From Halochromatium salexigens (GTDB lineage Bacteria; Pseudomonadota; Gammaproteobacteria; Chromatiales; Chromatiaceae): a stretch of 64,000 bases of DNA. The stretch spans positions 264,162 through 328,161 of the forward strand of contig NZ_NHSF01000059.1 of assembly GCF_016653295.1 (NCBI RefSeq), given 5' to 3'. A model generated the notes under the pieces. That model worked only from the letters and a program-made list of their open reading frames with translations. It made no database searches and had not been told where the DNA came from. This document shows positions 1-10,757 of this stretch, piece after piece; within the stretch, counting starts at the first letter, position 1, and the number at the start of each line of letters is the position of its first letter. A program made the translations under genes and the position numbers.

Positions 1-926
1 TGCAACGCCTCGAGCGCCGCATGCAGGGCCTCCTGCCAGTCGACCGTTTGCCATTGACCATTGCGCTTGAGCAGCGGCTCGGTCAAGCGCTCGGGACTGC
101 TCAGGCCTTCGTAGCTGAAACGGTCGCGGTCCGAGATCCAACATTCATTGACCGCCTCATTATCGCGCGGATGCACGCGCATGACCTGGCTGCCACGAAT
201 GTGCAGCCGCAGGTTCGAGCCGACGCTGTCATGCGGCGCAATACTCTCTTCGGAAGTCAACTCCCAGGCGCGGGCGGTGAAACGATAAGGCTTCGAGGTC
301 AGCGCGCCGACCGGGCAGAGATCGATAATGTTACCGGAGAGTTCGTGCGCGACCGTGCGCTCGACGAAGGTGCCGATGCGCATGTCCTCGCCACGGCCGG
401 TCGCACCCAGCTCGCGCAACCCGGCGATCTCGGCACCGAAGCGCACGCAGCGGGTACAATGGATGCATCGGGTCATCTCGGTCGCGATGAGCGGGCCGAG
501 ATCCTCGTCCTTGACCACGCGCTTGCGCTCACTGAATCGCGAGACATCCTCACCATAGCCCATGGAAACGTCTTGCAGCTCGCATTCGCCCCCCTGATCA
601 CAGATCGGGCAGTCGAGCGGATGATTGATGAGTAAGAACTCCATCGTGCCGCGCTGCGCATCGAGCGCCTTCTTCGAGCGCGTGAGCACCTTCATGCCAT
701 CGTTGACCGGAGTCGCGCAGGCCGGCACCGGCTTCGGGAAGGGACGTCCGCCCTGCTCAGCTTCGACCAGGCACATGCGGCAATTGGCGGCGATCGAGAG
801 CTTCTCGTGGTAGCAGAAACGCGGGATCGCGATGCCCTCGCGATCGGCCACCGCGATAATCATCTCACCAGGCACCGCCGTACAGAGACGGCCGTCGATC
901 TCGAGGGTGATCTTGTCGTCCGACAT
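1..926 (-). CDS. nuoG: NADH-quinone oxidoreductase subunit G (partial, N-terminal part)
   Basis: This is the 5' portion of the large iron-sulfur subunit of respiratory complex I. It runs off the left edge, so about 308 N-terminal residues are visible. Translating the minus strand from the ATG at 926 gives MSDDKITLEIDG, followed by the 2Fe-2S domain (FCYHEKLSIAANCRMCLVE), the N-terminal Cys cluster region (CPICDQGGECELQD) and the 4Fe-4S segment (CIHCTRCVRF). These are the electron-relay motifs of NuoG. The gene follows nuoF with a gap of 78 bases and is the last visible gene of the nuo operon. The C-terminal molybdopterin-oxidoreductase-like region is outside the window. Confidence 0.95.
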   Translation of the reverse strand, partial: MSDDKITLEIDGRLCTAVPGEMIIAVADREGIAIPRFCYHEKLSIAANCRMCLVEAEQGGRPFPKPVPACATPVNDGMKVLTRSKKALDAQRGTMEFLLINHPLDCPICDQGGECELQDVSMGYGEDVSRFSERKRVVKDEDLGPLIATEMTRCIHCTRCVRFGAEIAGLRELGATGRGEDMRIGTFVERTVAHELSGNIIDLCPVGALTSKPYRFTARAWELTSEESIAPHDSVGSNLRLHIRGSQVMRVHPRDNEAVNECWISDRDRFSYEGLSSPERLTEPLLKRNGQWQTVDWQEALHAALEAL

Positions 927-1004
927 CGATTTGGGTCTACCTGCTGTGGTTGCGCCGCAGCGTCATAGGGTTTGCACGAGAACGCCGTGTCCGAGGCACG
1001 GCGC

Positions 1005-2294
1005 TCAGGCCGCCTCAACCAGCGGCCGGCCGTGCTCGACGAGATACTCGAACTCGAACCGGTAATGCTTGAGGAAGCTCTGCACCGGCATCGCCGCAGC
1101 ATCACCGAGCGCGCAGATGGTGCGGCCACCAATGCGCCCGGCTACATTGTCGAGCAGATCCAGATCCTGGGTGCGGCCTTGCCCGGCGAGCATCCGATCG
1201 AGCACCCGTGCTAGCCAACCCGTGCCCTCGCGACAGGGCGTGCACTGGCCACAGGACTCATGCGCGTAGAAGTGGGCTAGGTTGGCGAGAACCTTCACCA
1301 TGCAAGTCCCCTCGGCGATGACGATCACCGCGCCAGAGCCGAGCATCGAGCCGGCCTTAGTGATCGAATCGTAATCCATGTCCGTGGTCAGCATGACATC
1401 CCCGGGTACCACTGGCACCGAGGAGCCGCCCGGAATCACTGCTTTCAATGCCCGGCCGCCACTCACCCCGCCCGCCATCTCGAGCAGATCCCTGAACGGA
1501 GTACCAAGCGGGATCTCGAAGTTATCCGGACGCGCGACATGGCCGGTCACCGAGAACAACTTGGGACCCCCGTTATTCGGTCGCCCCTGCTCGAGGAACC
1601 ATTGACCACCCTTCTCCAGGATCACCGGCACCGAGGCCAGGGACTCGGTGTTGTTGATTGTGGTTGGCTTACCATAGAGGCCAGCCTGGGCCGGGAACGG
1701 CGGCTTGAAACGGGGCTGGCCCTTTTTGCCTTCGAGCGATTCGAGCAACGCTGTTTCCTCGCCACAGATGTAGGCGCCAGCGCCGAGATGTGTATAGAGA
1801 TCGAAATCGATGCTCGAGCCGAGCAGCTCCTTGCCCAGCAGCCCTGCCGCGTAGGCCTCTTCGAGCGCCTCATCGAAGCGCGCAATCGGCTCGTAGAACT
1901 CGCCACGGATATAGTTGTAACCGATCGTCGCGCCGATGCAGTAACCGGCGATCGCCATCCCCTCGATCAGCTGATGGGGGTTGTAGCGCATGATGTCACG
2001 GTCCTTGCAGGTACCAGGCTCGCCTTCGTCGGAGTTGCAGACGATGTACTTCTGGTCCGGTTTGCTCCGTGGCATGAAGCTCCATTTCAACCCGGTCGGG
2101 AAACCGGCGCCGCCACGGCCGCGCAGGGCCGAGGTCTTGACCTCATTGATCAGCTGGTCCGGGTCGGGCTTCTCACGCAGGATGCGCTCCCATTGCCGAT
2201 AACCACCGACACTGCGATAGCTCTCAAGGGTATGCCGCACCCGCGCGTCGAGGTGCATGGTACGAAAGCAAACGGTGTTCTGGTTCTCAGCCAT
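1005..2294 (-). CDS. nuoF: NADH-quinone oxidoreductase subunit F (NADH-binding, FMN/4Fe-4S)
   Basis: This 429-residue subunit is the entry point of complex I, where NADH passes electrons to FMN. Visible motifs are the glycine-rich nucleotide-binding segment ([16 protein letters not shown]), the FMN-binding region ([17 protein letters not shown]), [19 protein letters not shown], and the 4Fe-4S ligands in [12 protein letters not shown] plus a later Cys (TICALGDAA). Length and domain order are normal for the family. It sits between nuoE (13 bases upstream) and nuoG in the same operon. The start [10 protein letters not shown] is the only sensible upstream methionine before the conserved region. 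Confidence 0.97.
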   Translation of the reverse strand: MAENQNTVCFRTMHLDARVRHTLESYRSVGGYRQWERILREKPDPDQLINEVKTSALRGRGGAGFPTGLKWSFMPRSKPDQKYIVCNSDEGEPGTCKDRDIMRYNPHQLIEGMAIAGYCIGATIGYNYIRGEFYEPIARFDEALEEAYAAGLLGKELLGSSIDFDLYTHLGAGAYICGEETALLESLEGKKGQPRFKPPFPAQAGLYGKPTTINNTESLASVPVILEKGGQWFLEQGRPNNGGPKLFSVTGHVARPDNFEIPLGTPFRDLLEMAGGVSGGRALKAVIPGGSSVPVVPGDVMLTTDMDYDSITKAGSMLGSGAVIVIAEGTCMVKVLANLAHFYAHESCGQCTPCREGTGWLARVLDRMLAGQGRTQDLDLLDNVAGRIGGRTICALGDAAAMPVQSFLKHYRFEFEYLVEHGRPLVEAA

Positions 2295-2307
2295 AGGTCG
2301 CGCGCAC

Positions 2308-2835
2308 TCAGTCGAGGTCGTCGATGATCTTGTCGATGGCGTCCGGGGTCACGCACTCATGGTAGGCCTTGTCGACCATCACCACGGGTGCGTGCCGGCA
2401 GGCACCGAGGCATTCGAACTCCTTGAACGTGAGCTTGCCGTCGGCGGTGGTACCACCGGGCGCTACGTTGTGCTTCTTTTCGATGTGGTGCATCAGCTCC
2501 TCGGCACCACCGAGCATGCAGGAGATGCTGTTACAGACACAGACCTTGTGCCGACCGACCGGCTCCAGGTCGTACATCGCATAGAAGGTCGCGACCTCGT
2601 AGACCGCCGTCTCGGGCATGTCCAGATAGGCGGCGACCTGATCCATCAGCTCGCGGCTCAGCCAGCCGCCGTTGTGATCCTGCACCAATGTGAGCGCCGG
2701 CATCACCGCCGACTGTTTCCACTCGGGTGGATACTTGGCGACATGCTTGTCGATCTCGGCGCGCAGCTCGGGCGTGAGCAGCGTCTCCTTGTCGACATCC
2801 TGAATGACCGCCAGCGGTGTATTGCGAAAACTCAT
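2308..2835 (-). CDS. nuoE: NADH-quinone oxidoreductase subunit E (2Fe-2S thioredoxin-like)
   Basis: This 175-residue peripheral-arm subunit carries a 2Fe-2S cluster and pairs with NuoF in the NADH dehydrogenase module. The cluster cysteines are visible as [10 protein letters not shown] and [10 protein letters not shown], with the usual spacing in a thioredoxin-like fold. The start ([13 protein letters not shown]) overlaps the last base of the nuoD stop region, as expected for translational coupling in a nuo operon. Nothing unusual was seen. Confidence 0.96.
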   Translation of the reverse strand: MSFRNTPLAVIQDVDKETLLTPELRAEIDKHVAKYPPEWKQSAVMPALTLVQDHNGGWLSRELMDQVAAYLDMPETAVYEVATFYAMYDLEPVGRHKVCVCNSISCMLGGAEELMHHIEKKHNVAPGGTTADGKLTFKEFECLGACRHAPVVMVDKAYHECVTPDAIDKIIDDLD

Positions 2836-4094
2836 CAGCGGTCAATCTCCCCAAACACGATATCCATGGTGCCGATGATGGCGACCACATCGGCGAGCAT
2901 GTGGCCCTTGGCCATCTCGTCCATCGCCGCGAGATGCGGGAAGCCGGGCGCCCGGACCTTCAACCGATACGGCTTGTTGGCGCCATCGGAGACGATGTAA
3001 CAGCCGAACTCGCCCTTGGGTGCCTCAACCGCGGCGTAGACCTGACCCGGCGGTGGGCAGTAGCCCTCGGTGAAGAGCTTAAAGTGGTGGATCAGCGCTT
3101 CCATGTCGTCCTTCATACCGACCCGAGTCGGTGGCACCACCTTGTGGTCATCGACCATCACCGGACCGGGATTGGCGCGCAGCCAATCGATGCATTGCTT
3201 GATGATGCGATTGGACTGGCGCATCTCTTCGATGCGCACCAGGTAGCGGTCGTAACTATCGCCGTTCTGGCCTACTGGGATGTCGAACTCGACCTGGTCA
3301 TAGGCCGCATAGGGCTGCATCTTGCGCAGGTCCCAGGCGACCCCGGAGCCGCGTAACATCGGGCCGGTGAAGCCCAGATTCTTGGCGCGATCGGCATCAA
3401 CCACACCGATGCCAACGGTACGCTGCTTCCAGATGCGGTTATCGGTAAGCAGGGTCTCGTACTCATCGACCAGCTTTGGAAAACGCTCGTTGAAGCCCTC
3501 GATGAAATCCAGCAAGGACCCGCTACGCGGTTTGTTGAGCTTGCGCATCGCGCGCTTGCCATGCCACTTCGAACCGTCCTCGTCGAAACGCGGCATCTGC
3601 TCGGGCAGATCACGATAGACTCCGCCCGGGCGGTAGTAGGTGGCATGCAGACGTGCTCCCGAAACCGCCTCGTAGCAGTCCATCAGATCCTCACGCTCGC
3701 GGAAGCAGTAGAGGAAGACGCTCATCGCACCGACATCGAGCGCGTGCGCGCCGAGCCACATCAGGTGGTTCAGGATGCGCGTGATCTCGTCGAATAGGGT
3801 GCGAATATACTGCGCCCGAATCGGCGCCTCGATACCGAGTAACTTCTCGATGGCGCGCACATAGCCGTGCTCGTTACACATCATCGAGACATAGTCGAGT
3901 CGGTCCATGTAACCGATCGAATGATGATACGGCTTGGACTCGGCGAGCTTTTCGGTCGCGCGATGCAGGAGCCCGATGTGGGGGTCAGCGCGCTCGATCA
4001 CCTCGCCGTCCATCTCCAGCACCAGACGGAGCACCCCGTGGGCGGCCGGATGCTGCGGACCGAAGTTTAGCGTGTAGTTACGAATTTCAGGCAT
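2835..4094 (-). CDS. nuoD: NADH-quinone oxidoreductase subunit D
   Basis: This is the 49-kDa-type subunit that forms part of the quinone-binding site of complex I. The conserved family start [20 protein letters not shown] fixes the start at 4094 rather than at an in-frame ATG 18 bases upstream; length is then 419 residues. The quinone-pocket His motif (GPQHPAAHG) and the C-terminal DIVFGEIDR ending are present. It overlaps the 3' end of nuoC by 8 bases and abuts nuoE. nuoC and nuoD are separate genes here, unlike the fused nuoCD of enterobacteria. Confidence 0.96.
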   Translation of the reverse strand: MPEIRNYTLNFGPQHPAAHGVLRLVLEMDGEVIERADPHIGLLHRATEKLAESKPYHHSIGYMDRLDYVSMMCNEHGYVRAIEKLLGIEAPIRAQYIRTLFDEITRILNHLMWLGAHALDVGAMSVFLYCFREREDLMDCYEAVSGARLHATYYRPGGVYRDLPEQMPRFDEDGSKWHGKRAMRKLNKPRSGSLLDFIEGFNERFPKLVDEYETLLTDNRIWKQRTVGIGVVDADRAKNLGFTGPMLRGSGVAWDLRKMQPYAAYDQVEFDIPVGQNGDSYDRYLVRIEEMRQSNRIIKQCIDWLRANPGPVMVDDHKVVPPTRVGMKDDMEALIHHFKLFTEGYCPPPGQVYAAVEAPKGEFGCYIVSDGANKPYRLKVRAPGFPHLAAMDEMAKGHMLADVVAIIGTMDIVFGEIDR

Positions 4095-4854
4095 CGGCTG
4101 CATCCTTTGCACCGGTCACGGCCGGATGGTCGTCACCGAGGTAGCGGCTGTCATCGCGGATAACCTTTGGCACCAGCACCCGCGGCTCGATCTCGACCGG
4201 CTCGTAGACCACGCGCGCCTGCTCGGGATCATAGCGCATTGCGACCTGACCGCTGAGCGGGAAGTCCTTGCGAAATGGATGCCCGACGAAGCCGTAGTCG
4301 GTGAGGATGCGGCGCAGGTCGGGATGGCCATCGAAAAGGATGCCATAAAGATCGAATGCCTCGCGCTCGAACCAGTCGGCGGCTGACCAGACCGACACCA
4401 CCGAGGGCACTAGGGGCTGGACACCGCCGGTGCGAACCACAAGCCGTAGCCGCCAATTGTGGGCAAGTGAGAGCAGGTGATAGACGACCGCGAAGCGATC
4501 CGCGCGCTCGGTCTCTAGCTCAAGGTCGCGATCGACACCCCGGCTGAAACCGAAGTGCGAGGCCTCGCTAGTCGCCCACTCCGAGAGTCCGTAGGCGGCA
4601 TAGTCGACGCCACAGAGGTCGATCAGTTGCTCAAAGCCGAGATTTTTATCATCCCGTAGCCGCGTGCAGGTCTCGATCAACGCAGTCGCCGGCAGCTCGA
4701 AGGTCAGCTCGCCGCGATCGGTGCTCAGGGGGCGACTGGATTGGTCATTGGGTTGAGCGTCGGCCTCAGCGCCGATGTCCATAAAGGCCAGGTTCAAGCG
4801 CGCCGCAAGCTCGTCGAGGCGCGCATCACCGCTCATGATGGTCGAATTAGACAT
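4087..4854 (-). CDS. nuoC: NADH-quinone oxidoreductase subunit C
   Basis: This 255-residue subunit is the 30-kDa type of the complex I peripheral arm. The family signature is visible in [20 protein letters not shown] and in [12 protein letters not shown]. The start [20 protein letters not shown] at 4854 was chosen because it begins 9 bases after the nuoB stop; the open frame continues 44 codons further upstream but only inside nuoB. Residues 25-50, rich in polar residues ([19 protein letters not shown]), form a linker not needed for the core fold. Confidence 0.93.
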   Translation of the reverse strand: MSNSTIMSGDARLDELAARLNLAFMDIGAEADAQPNDQSSRPLSTDRGELTFELPATALIETCTRLRDDKNLGFEQLIDLCGVDYAAYGLSEWATSEASHFGFSRGVDRDLELETERADRFAVVYHLLSLAHNWRLRLVVRTGGVQPLVPSVVSVWSAADWFEREAFDLYGILFDGHPDLRRILTDYGFVGHPFRKDFPLSGQVAMRYDPEQARVVYEPVEIEPRVLVPKVIRDDSRYLGDDHPAVTGAKDAADA

Positions 4855-4862
4855 GAGTGAGG

Positions 4863-5339
4863 TCACCGCGCGATGGTGTTGGTGCGACGGATCTTGTTCT
4901 GCAGTTGCAGGATGCCGTAGAGCAAGGCCTCGGCGGTGGGCGGGCAGCCGGGCACATAGACATCCACCGGCACGATGCGATCGCAACCGCGCACCACCGA
5001 GTAGGAATAGTGGTAGTAACCGCCACCGTTGGCGCAGGAACCCATCGAGATCACCCAGCGCGGCTCGGCCATCTGGTCATAAACCTTACGCAGGGCGGGT
5101 GCCATTTTGTTGACTAGGGTGCCAGCGACAATCATCACATCGGATTGGCGCGGACTTGGGCGAAAGATGATGCCAAATCGATCCAGGTCGTAGCGCGCGG
5201 CGCCGGCGTGCATCATCTCCACCGCGCAGCAGGCCAGTCCAAAGGTCATCGGCCAGAGCGAGCCAGTGCGGGCCCAATTGATCAATTGATCGGCGGTGGT
5301 CGTGACCACGCCTTCTTCGAGAACACCTTCAATACCCAT
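4863..5339 (-). CDS. nuoB: NADH-quinone oxidoreductase subunit B (N2 cluster)
   Basis: This 158-residue subunit holds the terminal 4Fe-4S cluster N2 that reduces quinone. Cluster ligands are visible in [21 protein letters not shown] and [14 protein letters not shown]. Size and motif order are those of the family. It lies 56 bases downstream of nuoA and 8 bases upstream of nuoC in the same operon. Confidence 0.97.
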   Translation of the reverse strand: MGIEGVLEEGVVTTTADQLINWARTGSLWPMTFGLACCAVEMMHAGAARYDLDRFGIIFRPSPRQSDVMIVAGTLVNKMAPALRKVYDQMAEPRWVISMGSCANGGGYYHYSYSVVRGCDRIVPVDVYVPGCPPTAEALLYGILQLQNKIRRTNTIAR

Positions 5340-5395
5340 TTCAGCCCCCTTAACTCAGCCGTTCGACATCTCGGCAGCAGCCGTCGAGTTGCCGG

Positions 5396-5752
5396 TCATT
5401 CCCAGTCGAGGGCGCCCTTGCGCCATTCGTAGATGAAGCCGACGACGAGGATGCCCAGAAATACGGACATGGAGAGTAGTCCGGCCGTTCCCAACTCCTC
5501 GAGCACCACGGCCCAAGGGAATAGGAAGGCGATCTCGAGATCGAACAGGATGAAGAGAATGGCGACCAGGTAGTAGCGCACGTCGAATTTCATACGCGCA
5601 CTCTCGAACGCATCGAAGCCGCACTCGTAAGGAGCGTCCTTCTCGGGGTCCGGCCGACGTGGCCCAAGCAGCATCCCGAGAACGCGCGGCGCGAAGCCGA
5701 TCAGAATCGCGACCGCCAGAAAAATCAAGATATGGAGATAGTCCTCTAACAT
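5396..5752 (-). CDS. nuoA: NADH-quinone oxidoreductase subunit A
   Basis: This 118-residue membrane subunit is the first gene of the nuo operon. Three hydrophobic helices can be seen (residues about 7-29, 62-82 and 88-110). The loop [11 protein letters not shown] carries the conserved Cys and acidic residues, followed by the signature [21 protein letters not shown] strong promoter-like sequence lies about 50 bases upstream. Confidence 0.96.
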   Translation of the reverse strand: MLEDYLHILIFLAVAILIGFAPRVLGMLLGPRRPDPEKDAPYECGFDAFESARMKFDVRYYLVAILFILFDLEIAFLFPWAVVLEELGTAGLLSMSVFLGILVVGFIYEWRKGALDWE

Positions 5753-5803
5753 CTAGCGGTGGCTCCAAGACGCAGGTCGTTTTACGCGACGAAAACCTTT
5801 CAT

Positions 5804-5832
5804 ATGCTAGAGCCTGCGCGCTCGGCTGTCAA
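5804..5832 (-). promoter_or_regulatory. Predicted sigma70-type promoter of the nuo operon
   Basis: On the minus strand TTGACA (5827-5832) is followed after exactly 17 bases by TAGCAT (5804-5809). A perfect -35, ideal spacing and a 4/6 -10 just ahead of nuoA make this the most convincing promoter in the window. Transcription would start near 5797. The assignment is by sequence only. Confidence 0.7.
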
Positions 5833-5891
5833 CCCAGAGAAGTCAGGCAAAACCATGCGAATCAACAAGTTATCTAGTAAACCCCATAAAT

Positions 5892-5925
5892 AAAGGCGAC
5901 CCCGCAAGCGGGTGTCGCCTTTTTC
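5892..5925 (-). terminator. Hairpin terminator after tRNA-Leu
   Basis: An inverted repeat (GGCGAC-CCCGC, loop AAGC, then GGGTGTCGCC) sits just downstream of the tRNA 3' end. On the minus strand it is followed by TTTATTTAT. The plus strand also ends in five Ts, so the hairpin could work in both directions, but only the minus strand has an upstream transcript (tpiA-secG-tRNA). Confidence 0.7.
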
Positions 5926-5929
5926 AGAT

Positions 5930-6014
5930 TGGTGCCGACGGCCGGACTCGAACCGGCACGGCTTGCGCCACTGCCCCCTCAAGACAGCGTGTCTACCAAT
6001 TCCACCACGTCGGC
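5930..6014 (-). tRNA. tRNA-Leu (anticodon GAG)
   Basis: The minus strand folds as a class II tRNA: acceptor stem GCCGACG paired with CGTCGGC, D arm with GGTAGACAC, anticodon loop TTGAGGG (anticodon GAG), a long variable arm and T loop GGTTCGAGTCC. CCA is encoded. The order tpiA-secG-tRNA-Leu-nuoA is a common gammaproteobacterial arrangement. Confidence 0.96.
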
Positions 6015-6088
6015 AAATTTGATGTCCCTATTATCGCAGATTTTGTGACTCAGAGGTTACGCAATTTGCACTCTACATTGAAGCGTAT

Positions 6089-6577
6089 CTAATCAACCGG
6101 TGGTAAATCGCTTCCAGAGGCTGCTTCTGCGCTTACTCCTTCGTGCTCAGCGTTTTCATCATCTGCCGCGGCAGGTGGCAGATCGGATGGCTTTTTGCTA
6201 GGCACGACGGCATCCGGGGGCACTGCGGGAAGATCATCGGTCACTGGCGGTTTTTCGGACATCGGTTCGGAGGCGGGCGGCCCGTCTTGCTCCGACGCTG
6301 TCGGAATCGTCATATCGATGCCGTCCATGAGCCCTTCCGGCTCGCCGACGCGCGCGGCAAAGTAAGCCAATGCAATGCTGGTCAAGAAGAATAGGATGGC
6401 GATGATCCCTGTCGAGCGCGACAGGAAAGAGCCGGAACCCTGGGCGCCGAAGACGGTTGAGGAGGCGCCACTACCAAATGCCGCCCCGGCATCGGCACCC
6501 TTGCCATGCTGAAGCAGCACGAGCGTGATGAGGCCAATCGCGAGCACGAGATGGAGGACGGTCAAAATGAGCTGCAT
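6089..6577 (-). CDS. secG: Protein translocase subunit SecG
   Basis: This small integral membrane subunit of the SecYEG channel has two hydrophobic helices (residues about 2-22 and 54-74) joined by the family loop LLQHGKGADAGAAFGSGAS. The start MQLILTVLHLVLAIG at 6577 is the family start; the frame is open 13 codons further upstream. The protein is long (162 residues, E. coli about 110) because of an acidic, proline-rich tail from about residue 85. Such a tail is probably disordered and its role is unknown. The gene lies 51 bases after tpiA. Confidence 0.93.
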   Translation of the reverse strand: MQLILTVLHLVLAIGLITLVLLQHGKGADAGAAFGSGASSTVFGAQGSGSFLSRSTGIIAILFFLTSIALAYFAARVGEPEGLMDGIDMTIPTASEQDGPPASEPMSEKPPVTDDLPAVPPDAVVPSKKPSDLPPAAADDENAEHEGVSAEAASGSDLPPVD

Positions 6578-6628
6578 GAGAGGTCTCGATCTAGTGCAAG
6601 GCTTGGCGGACACCAAGCCCCCGTCGGT

Positions 6629-7393
6629 TTAGGCGTTCGCATCGCCTGCCTTGCAAATCGCCAAGAAGTCAGCCGCCTTGAGCGCTGCTCCACCAATGAG
6701 GCCGCCATCAATATCGGCCTGCGCCATCAGCTCCAGCGCGTTCCCAGGCTTCATGCTGCCCCCGTAGAGGATGCGCAGCTTGGCCGCGACCTCAGTATCT
6801 TTTTCGGCAACCCGCTGACGCAGGAAGGCATGTACCTCTTGCGCCTGCTCCGGGGTTGCGGTAACACCGGTACCAATCGCCCAAACTGGCTCGTAGGCAA
6901 CGACCCCCTTTGCCAGCAGATTGAGGCCGTCAGGCAAGTCGAGCACCGCGCCGAGATGGCGGGCGACCACCTCCTCGGTCCTGCCCTGCTCGCGCTCCTC
7001 GAGCGTCTCGCCGACGCAGAGGATTGGTGTCAAACCATGCGCCGCGACCATTTGGCACTTCCGCGCGATCACGGCATCGGTTTCGGCGTTGAACAGGCGG
7101 CGCTCGGAATGGCCGATGATCGCGTAGGTGCAGCCGAAATCCCGGAGCATCGTCGCCGAAACCTGCCCCGTGAAGGCACCATCTTCCTCGCGCGAGCAAT
7201 CCTGCGCGCCATATCGGATGGCGGTTCCACTCAGCATCTCTTCAGCGAGGTAGAGATAGGGAAACGGCGGGCAAACGGCGACCTCGGAGGTCCTAACATC
7301 ACCAATGCCGACCTTGATACCATTCAACAGCTCAGCCGTCACGACCTTGCTGCCATTCATCTTCCAGTTACCCGCGATCAGGGGCTGACGCAT
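6629..7393 (-). CDS. tpiA: Triosephosphate isomerase
   Basis: This 254-residue enzyme interconverts dihydroxyacetone phosphate and glyceraldehyde 3-phosphate. The start [14 protein letters not shown] carries the catalytic Lys in NWKMN. The catalytic His lies in IIGHSERR, and the catalytic Glu with the flexible loop in [11 protein letters not shown]. The phosphate-binding segment [11 protein letters not shown] is present. The methionine ten codons upstream (7423) is less likely, because the family normally begins close to GNWKMN. The gene is divergent from smpB and is first in the tpiA-secG-tRNA unit. Confidence 0.96.
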   Translation of the reverse strand: MRQPLIAGNWKMNGSKVVTAELLNGIKVGIGDVRTSEVAVCPPFPYLYLAEEMLSGTAIRYGAQDCSREEDGAFTGQVSATMLRDFGCTYAIIGHSERRLFNAETDAVIARKCQMVAAHGLTPILCVGETLEEREQGRTEEVVARHLGAVLDLPDGLNLLAKGVVAYEPVWAIGTGVTATPEQAQEVHAFLRQRVAEKDTEVAAKLRILYGGSMKPGNALELMAQADIDGGLIGGAALKAADFLAICKAGDANA

Positions 7394-7506
7394 GACTGTC
7401 TCCCGAAGAAAAGAGCCGATCATCTTAACGGGCTATCTGAAGCCACGCAAGCGCATACTGAAGAAAGATGCTTCCGTCCCGCCGGGTGGTGGCTTAGACT
7501 GTAGTG

Positions 7507-7986
7507 ATGGCGAAAGGAAAGAAAAAAACCAGCCCCCCCAGCAGCACGATTGCGCTGAACAAGAGGGCTAAGCACGAATACCATGTCGAGCAGCGCCTGG
7601 AAGCTGGCCTCGTCCTCGAGGGCTGGGAGGTCAAGAGCATGCGTGCCGGACGGGTCCAGCTAAAAGAGGCCTACGTCAAGATTCTCCATGGCGAGGGCTT
7701 CTTGATCGGCTGCCATATCTCAGCGCTGTCATCGGCCTCAACCCACGTTGACCCAGACCCAACGCGCACCCGCAAGCTACTTTTGAAGGGCACCGAACTC
7801 AGCCGCCTGATCGGCCAGACCGAGCGCGCCGGCTACACGCTAGTGCCATTGGCGCTCTACTGGAAGCGCGGCCGCGCTAAGCTCGAGATTGGGCTTGCCA
7901 AGGGCAAGAAATTGCACGACAAGCGCGCCGACGCCAAGGAACGTGACTGGCAGCGGGAAAAAGAGCGCCTGTTTAAGCAGCATTAG
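7507..7986 (+). CDS. smpB: SsrA-binding protein SmpB
   Basis: This 159-residue protein binds tmRNA and delivers it to stalled ribosomes. The conserved OB-fold segments are visible: [39 protein letters not shown], and the basic C-terminal tail [20 protein letters not shown] at 7504 and ATG at 7507 are both in frame; ATG is preferred. It overlaps the convergent ggt stop by 4 bases. No ssrA gene was found in the window. Confidence 0.96.
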   Translation: MAKGKKKTSPPSSTIALNKRAKHEYHVEQRLEAGLVLEGWEVKSMRAGRVQLKEAYVKILHGEGFLIGCHISALSSASTHVDPDPTRTRKLLLKGTELSRLIGQTERAGYTLVPLALYWKRGRAKLEIGLAKGKKLHDKRADAKERDWQREKERLFKQH

Positions 7987-9674
7987 GGAAGCTCCCGCAC
8001 CTCGGCCTTGCCGATGCCGCGCGGATCACTCGCGGCGCGGACGCGCTTGGCCGCCCGATCCCAAGCGATCAGTTGCATGTTGCCGTAGTCCTGTGCCGCG
8101 GGCGACAGTCGATGACCCCGCGCCCGTAGCGCCTGCCGCAGTTCAGGGCCGAGCGCCTCGGGCTCGAACAGGATCTCATCGGGGAGGTCCTGGTGATGGA
8201 AGCGTGGCAATGCGACCCAGTCCTGCGGGTCACCGCCCGCGATCGCGGTCAGAATGCCATGCAGCACCATAGTGATGATGCGACTGCCCCCAGGCGTACC
8301 CAGGATGACCACCTGATCCTCGGAGGTCGCGAAGGTCGGACTCATGCTTGAGAGCATGCGTTTACCGGGTGCAATCGCATTCGCCTCCCCGCCGATCAAG
8401 CCATAGGCATTGGGCACGCCGGGCTGGGATGAGAAATCGTCCATTTCATCGTTCAGCAGCACTCCGGTCCCCGGCGGCACGAAGCCAGAGCCAAATGGAT
8501 AGTTGATGCTCAGCGTTGCCGCCACCCGGTTGCCCTCGGCGTCCAAGATCGAGAAGTGCGTCGTATCCGCGCCTTCGGACGCGCTCGCCCGTGACACGCT
8601 CGGCGTCGCCCGCATCGGGTCAACCCCCCGCGCCAAACCCGCCGTGTAATAGGGATGCGTCAAACGTTCGATCGGCACCTCGACCTGATCTGGATCACCC
8701 AGATACAGCGCGCGGTCACGATAGGCGCGCCGCATCACTTCCACCAGGCGATGCACCCGGTCAGCCTCATCGGAGGGCACGCCAAGCCGAGCCTCGAGCG
8801 CTTCCAGCATCCCGAGCATCTGCACCAGCGCGACGCCACCCGAGGAGGGCGGCGCGGCACTGACGATCTCCCAGCCCTGGTAGTGCCCAACCACGGGCTC
8901 GCGCTCGACGACCCGATAGCTCCCCAAATCTTCTAGCGTCCAGATGCCACCGGCCGCACGGGTTCCGGCGACCAGGGCGCGCGCGATCTCGCCCTCGTAG
9001 AAACCGGCACGTCCATGCGCGGCCAGCGCCTCCAGCACCGCGGCGAGATCGGGCTGTCGGATGAGGGTGCCCAGTTCGGGTACCTCACCCGCCTCCAGGA
9101 ACTGCGCGGCAGCGGACGGCGATGCCCGCAACACCTCGAGACGCCAGCTCGCCATGCGGCGATAGAGCTCATCGACCTCAAACCCCTCACGCGCGAGGCG
9201 TATCGCGGGCGCCAGGCTCTCGCTCAACGGCAATGTGCCGTAGCGCTCGGCGATATGCACCAGCGCTGCCGGCGCGCCGGGGACGCCTGCGGCCAGCGGT
9301 CCATTGAGCGAGGCGTCCTTAATCAAGGCCCCACTGTCATCCAGATAGAGATCGCGGGTCGCCGCGAGCGGGGCCCGCTCGCGGCCGTCGACCATCAGAT
9401 CTCGACCATCGGCAGCTCTGTGCAACAGCCAGAACCCGCCCCCGCCAAGTCCCGAGCTGTATGGCTCGACCACGGCCAGCACCGCGCTGATCGCCACAGC
9501 CGCATCAAAGGCATTGCCCCCGGCCGCCATCAGCGCCAGCCCGGCCTCGGTGGCCCGGGGATGCGCGGTCGCCACCGCCATCGCCGGCGGGCGCGGAGAC
9601 TCAGCCGACTCGGCCAGGACCACCGACTCAGCGAAGGCCCAGACCGGCAGCAATAACGCCACCAGCAGGAACAT
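7983..9674 (-). CDS. ggt: Gamma-glutamyltranspeptidase
   Basis: This exported enzyme of glutathione and gamma-glutamyl peptide metabolism matures by self-cleavage into two subunits. The N-terminal signature [20 protein letters not shown] and the oxyanion segment SGLGGGGFW are clear. The processing and catalytic Thr is in [12 protein letters not shown], followed by LNDEMDDFS and [25 protein letters not shown] forms the signal peptide. The frame is open to an ATG at 9731, but that stretch contains the intrinsic terminator of the upstream ferredoxin gene, so the ATG at 9674 is preferred (563 residues). The start remains uncertain because neither ATG has a clear Shine-Dalgarno sequence. Confidence 0.92.
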   Translation of the reverse strand: MFLLVALLLPVWAFAESVVLAESAESPRPPAMAVATAHPRATEAGLALMAAGGNAFDAAVAISAVLAVVEPYSSGLGGGGFWLLHRAADGRDLMVDGRERAPLAATRDLYLDDSGALIKDASLNGPLAAGVPGAPAALVHIAERYGTLPLSESLAPAIRLAREGFEVDELYRRMASWRLEVLRASPSAAAQFLEAGEVPELGTLIRQPDLAAVLEALAAHGRAGFYEGEIARALVAGTRAAGGIWTLEDLGSYRVVEREPVVGHYQGWEIVSAAPPSSGGVALVQMLGMLEALEARLGVPSDEADRVHRLVEVMRRAYRDRALYLGDPDQVEVPIERLTHPYYTAGLARGVDPMRATPSVSRASASEGADTTHFSILDAEGNRVAATLSINYPFGSGFVPPGTGVLLNDEMDDFSSQPGVPNAYGLIGGEANAIAPGKRMLSSMSPTFATSEDQVVILGTPGGSRIITMVLHGILTAIAGGDPQDWVALPRFHHQDLPDEILFEPEALGPELRQALRARGHRLSPAAQDYGNMQLIAWDRAAKRVRAASDPRGIGKAEVRELP

Positions 9675-9690
9675 GCGCAAGCCAGCGATG

Positions 9691-9716
9691 AAAAAAAGGC
9701 CCCCGTCGGGAGCCTT
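9691..9716 (-). terminator. Intrinsic terminator of the ferredoxin gene
   Basis: On the minus strand the sequence reads AAGGCTCCCGACGGGGGCC followed by seven Ts, forming a stem of AAGGC...GCCTT with an inner CCC-GGG pairing. It lies 30 bases past the ferredoxin stop and inside the longest possible ggt frame. This argues for the shorter ggt start. Confidence 0.8.
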
Positions 9717-9745
9717 AGTCCTGGTTTTCATCTAACGAGCCCGGG

Positions 9746-10084
<339 letters not shown>

Positions 10085-10195
10085 CTAAACGCGCTAGCGC
10101 GAACGCGACAAAACGTCTTTCCTCCGGGGCCGCAACGCAAAGTTTGCGGAGATTACCAGCGTCCGTTCGCCAGGGACATTGGGATGGCGCAAAGT

Positions 10196-10672
10196 TTATC
10201 CAAACCGTTGCCGCAATGCAGCATGGACGCTCGCATCGACAAACCCCGAGACATCGCCCCCGAGACGCGCGATCTGCTTGACGAGCGACGACGAGATATA
10301 GGCATATTGCTCTGCCGGGGTCAGAAACAGGGTTTCGATCTCTGGCGCCATGCGCCGGTTCATGCCGGCAAGCTGGAATTCGTACTCGAAGTCGGAGACC
10401 GCACGCAGGCCGCGCATGATCACATGCACACGCGCCGAGCGCGCGAAGTCGACCAGCAAGCCCGAGAAGGGCACCACTTCGACATTGTTCATGCGTTCAC
10501 AGACGGTACAGGCCAGCGCGACCCGCTCCTCGGCGGAAAAGGTCGGATGCTTGGCGCTGTCGCGTGCCACCGCCACGACCACGCGATCGAAGAGCCGAGA
10601 GGCACGATCGATGAGATCACTGTGGCCATTAGTGATCGGGTCGAAGGACCCCGGATAGACGACGCTACGCAA
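10196..10672 (-). CDS. coaD: Phosphopantetheine adenylyltransferase
   Basis: This 158-residue enzyme makes dephospho-CoA from 4'-phosphopantetheine and ATP. It has the nucleotidyltransferase signature [12 protein letters not shown], the substrate-binding [12 protein letters not shown] and [21 protein letters not shown], and [20 protein letters not shown] near the end. The start is a TTG (10670-10672); no in-frame ATG or GTG exists before an upstream stop. It lies 85 bases after rsmD, the usual rsmD-coaD-ferredoxin order. Confidence 0.96.
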   Translation of the reverse strand: MRSVVYPGSFDPITNGHSDLIDRASRLFDRVVVAVARDSAKHPTFSAEERVALACTVCERMNNVEVVPFSGLLVDFARSARVHVIMRGLRAVSDFEYEFQLAGMNRRMAPEIETLFLTPAEQYAYISSSLVKQIARLGGDVSGFVDASVHAALRQRFG

Positions 10673-10757
10673 GTTGTGTGCTCTTCATTAGGGGATTGCG
10701 ATAGGGGCGAGCATAGCAAAGTCGCAGCCAGGCAGACCGTCCAGATACGCGTCTAGA

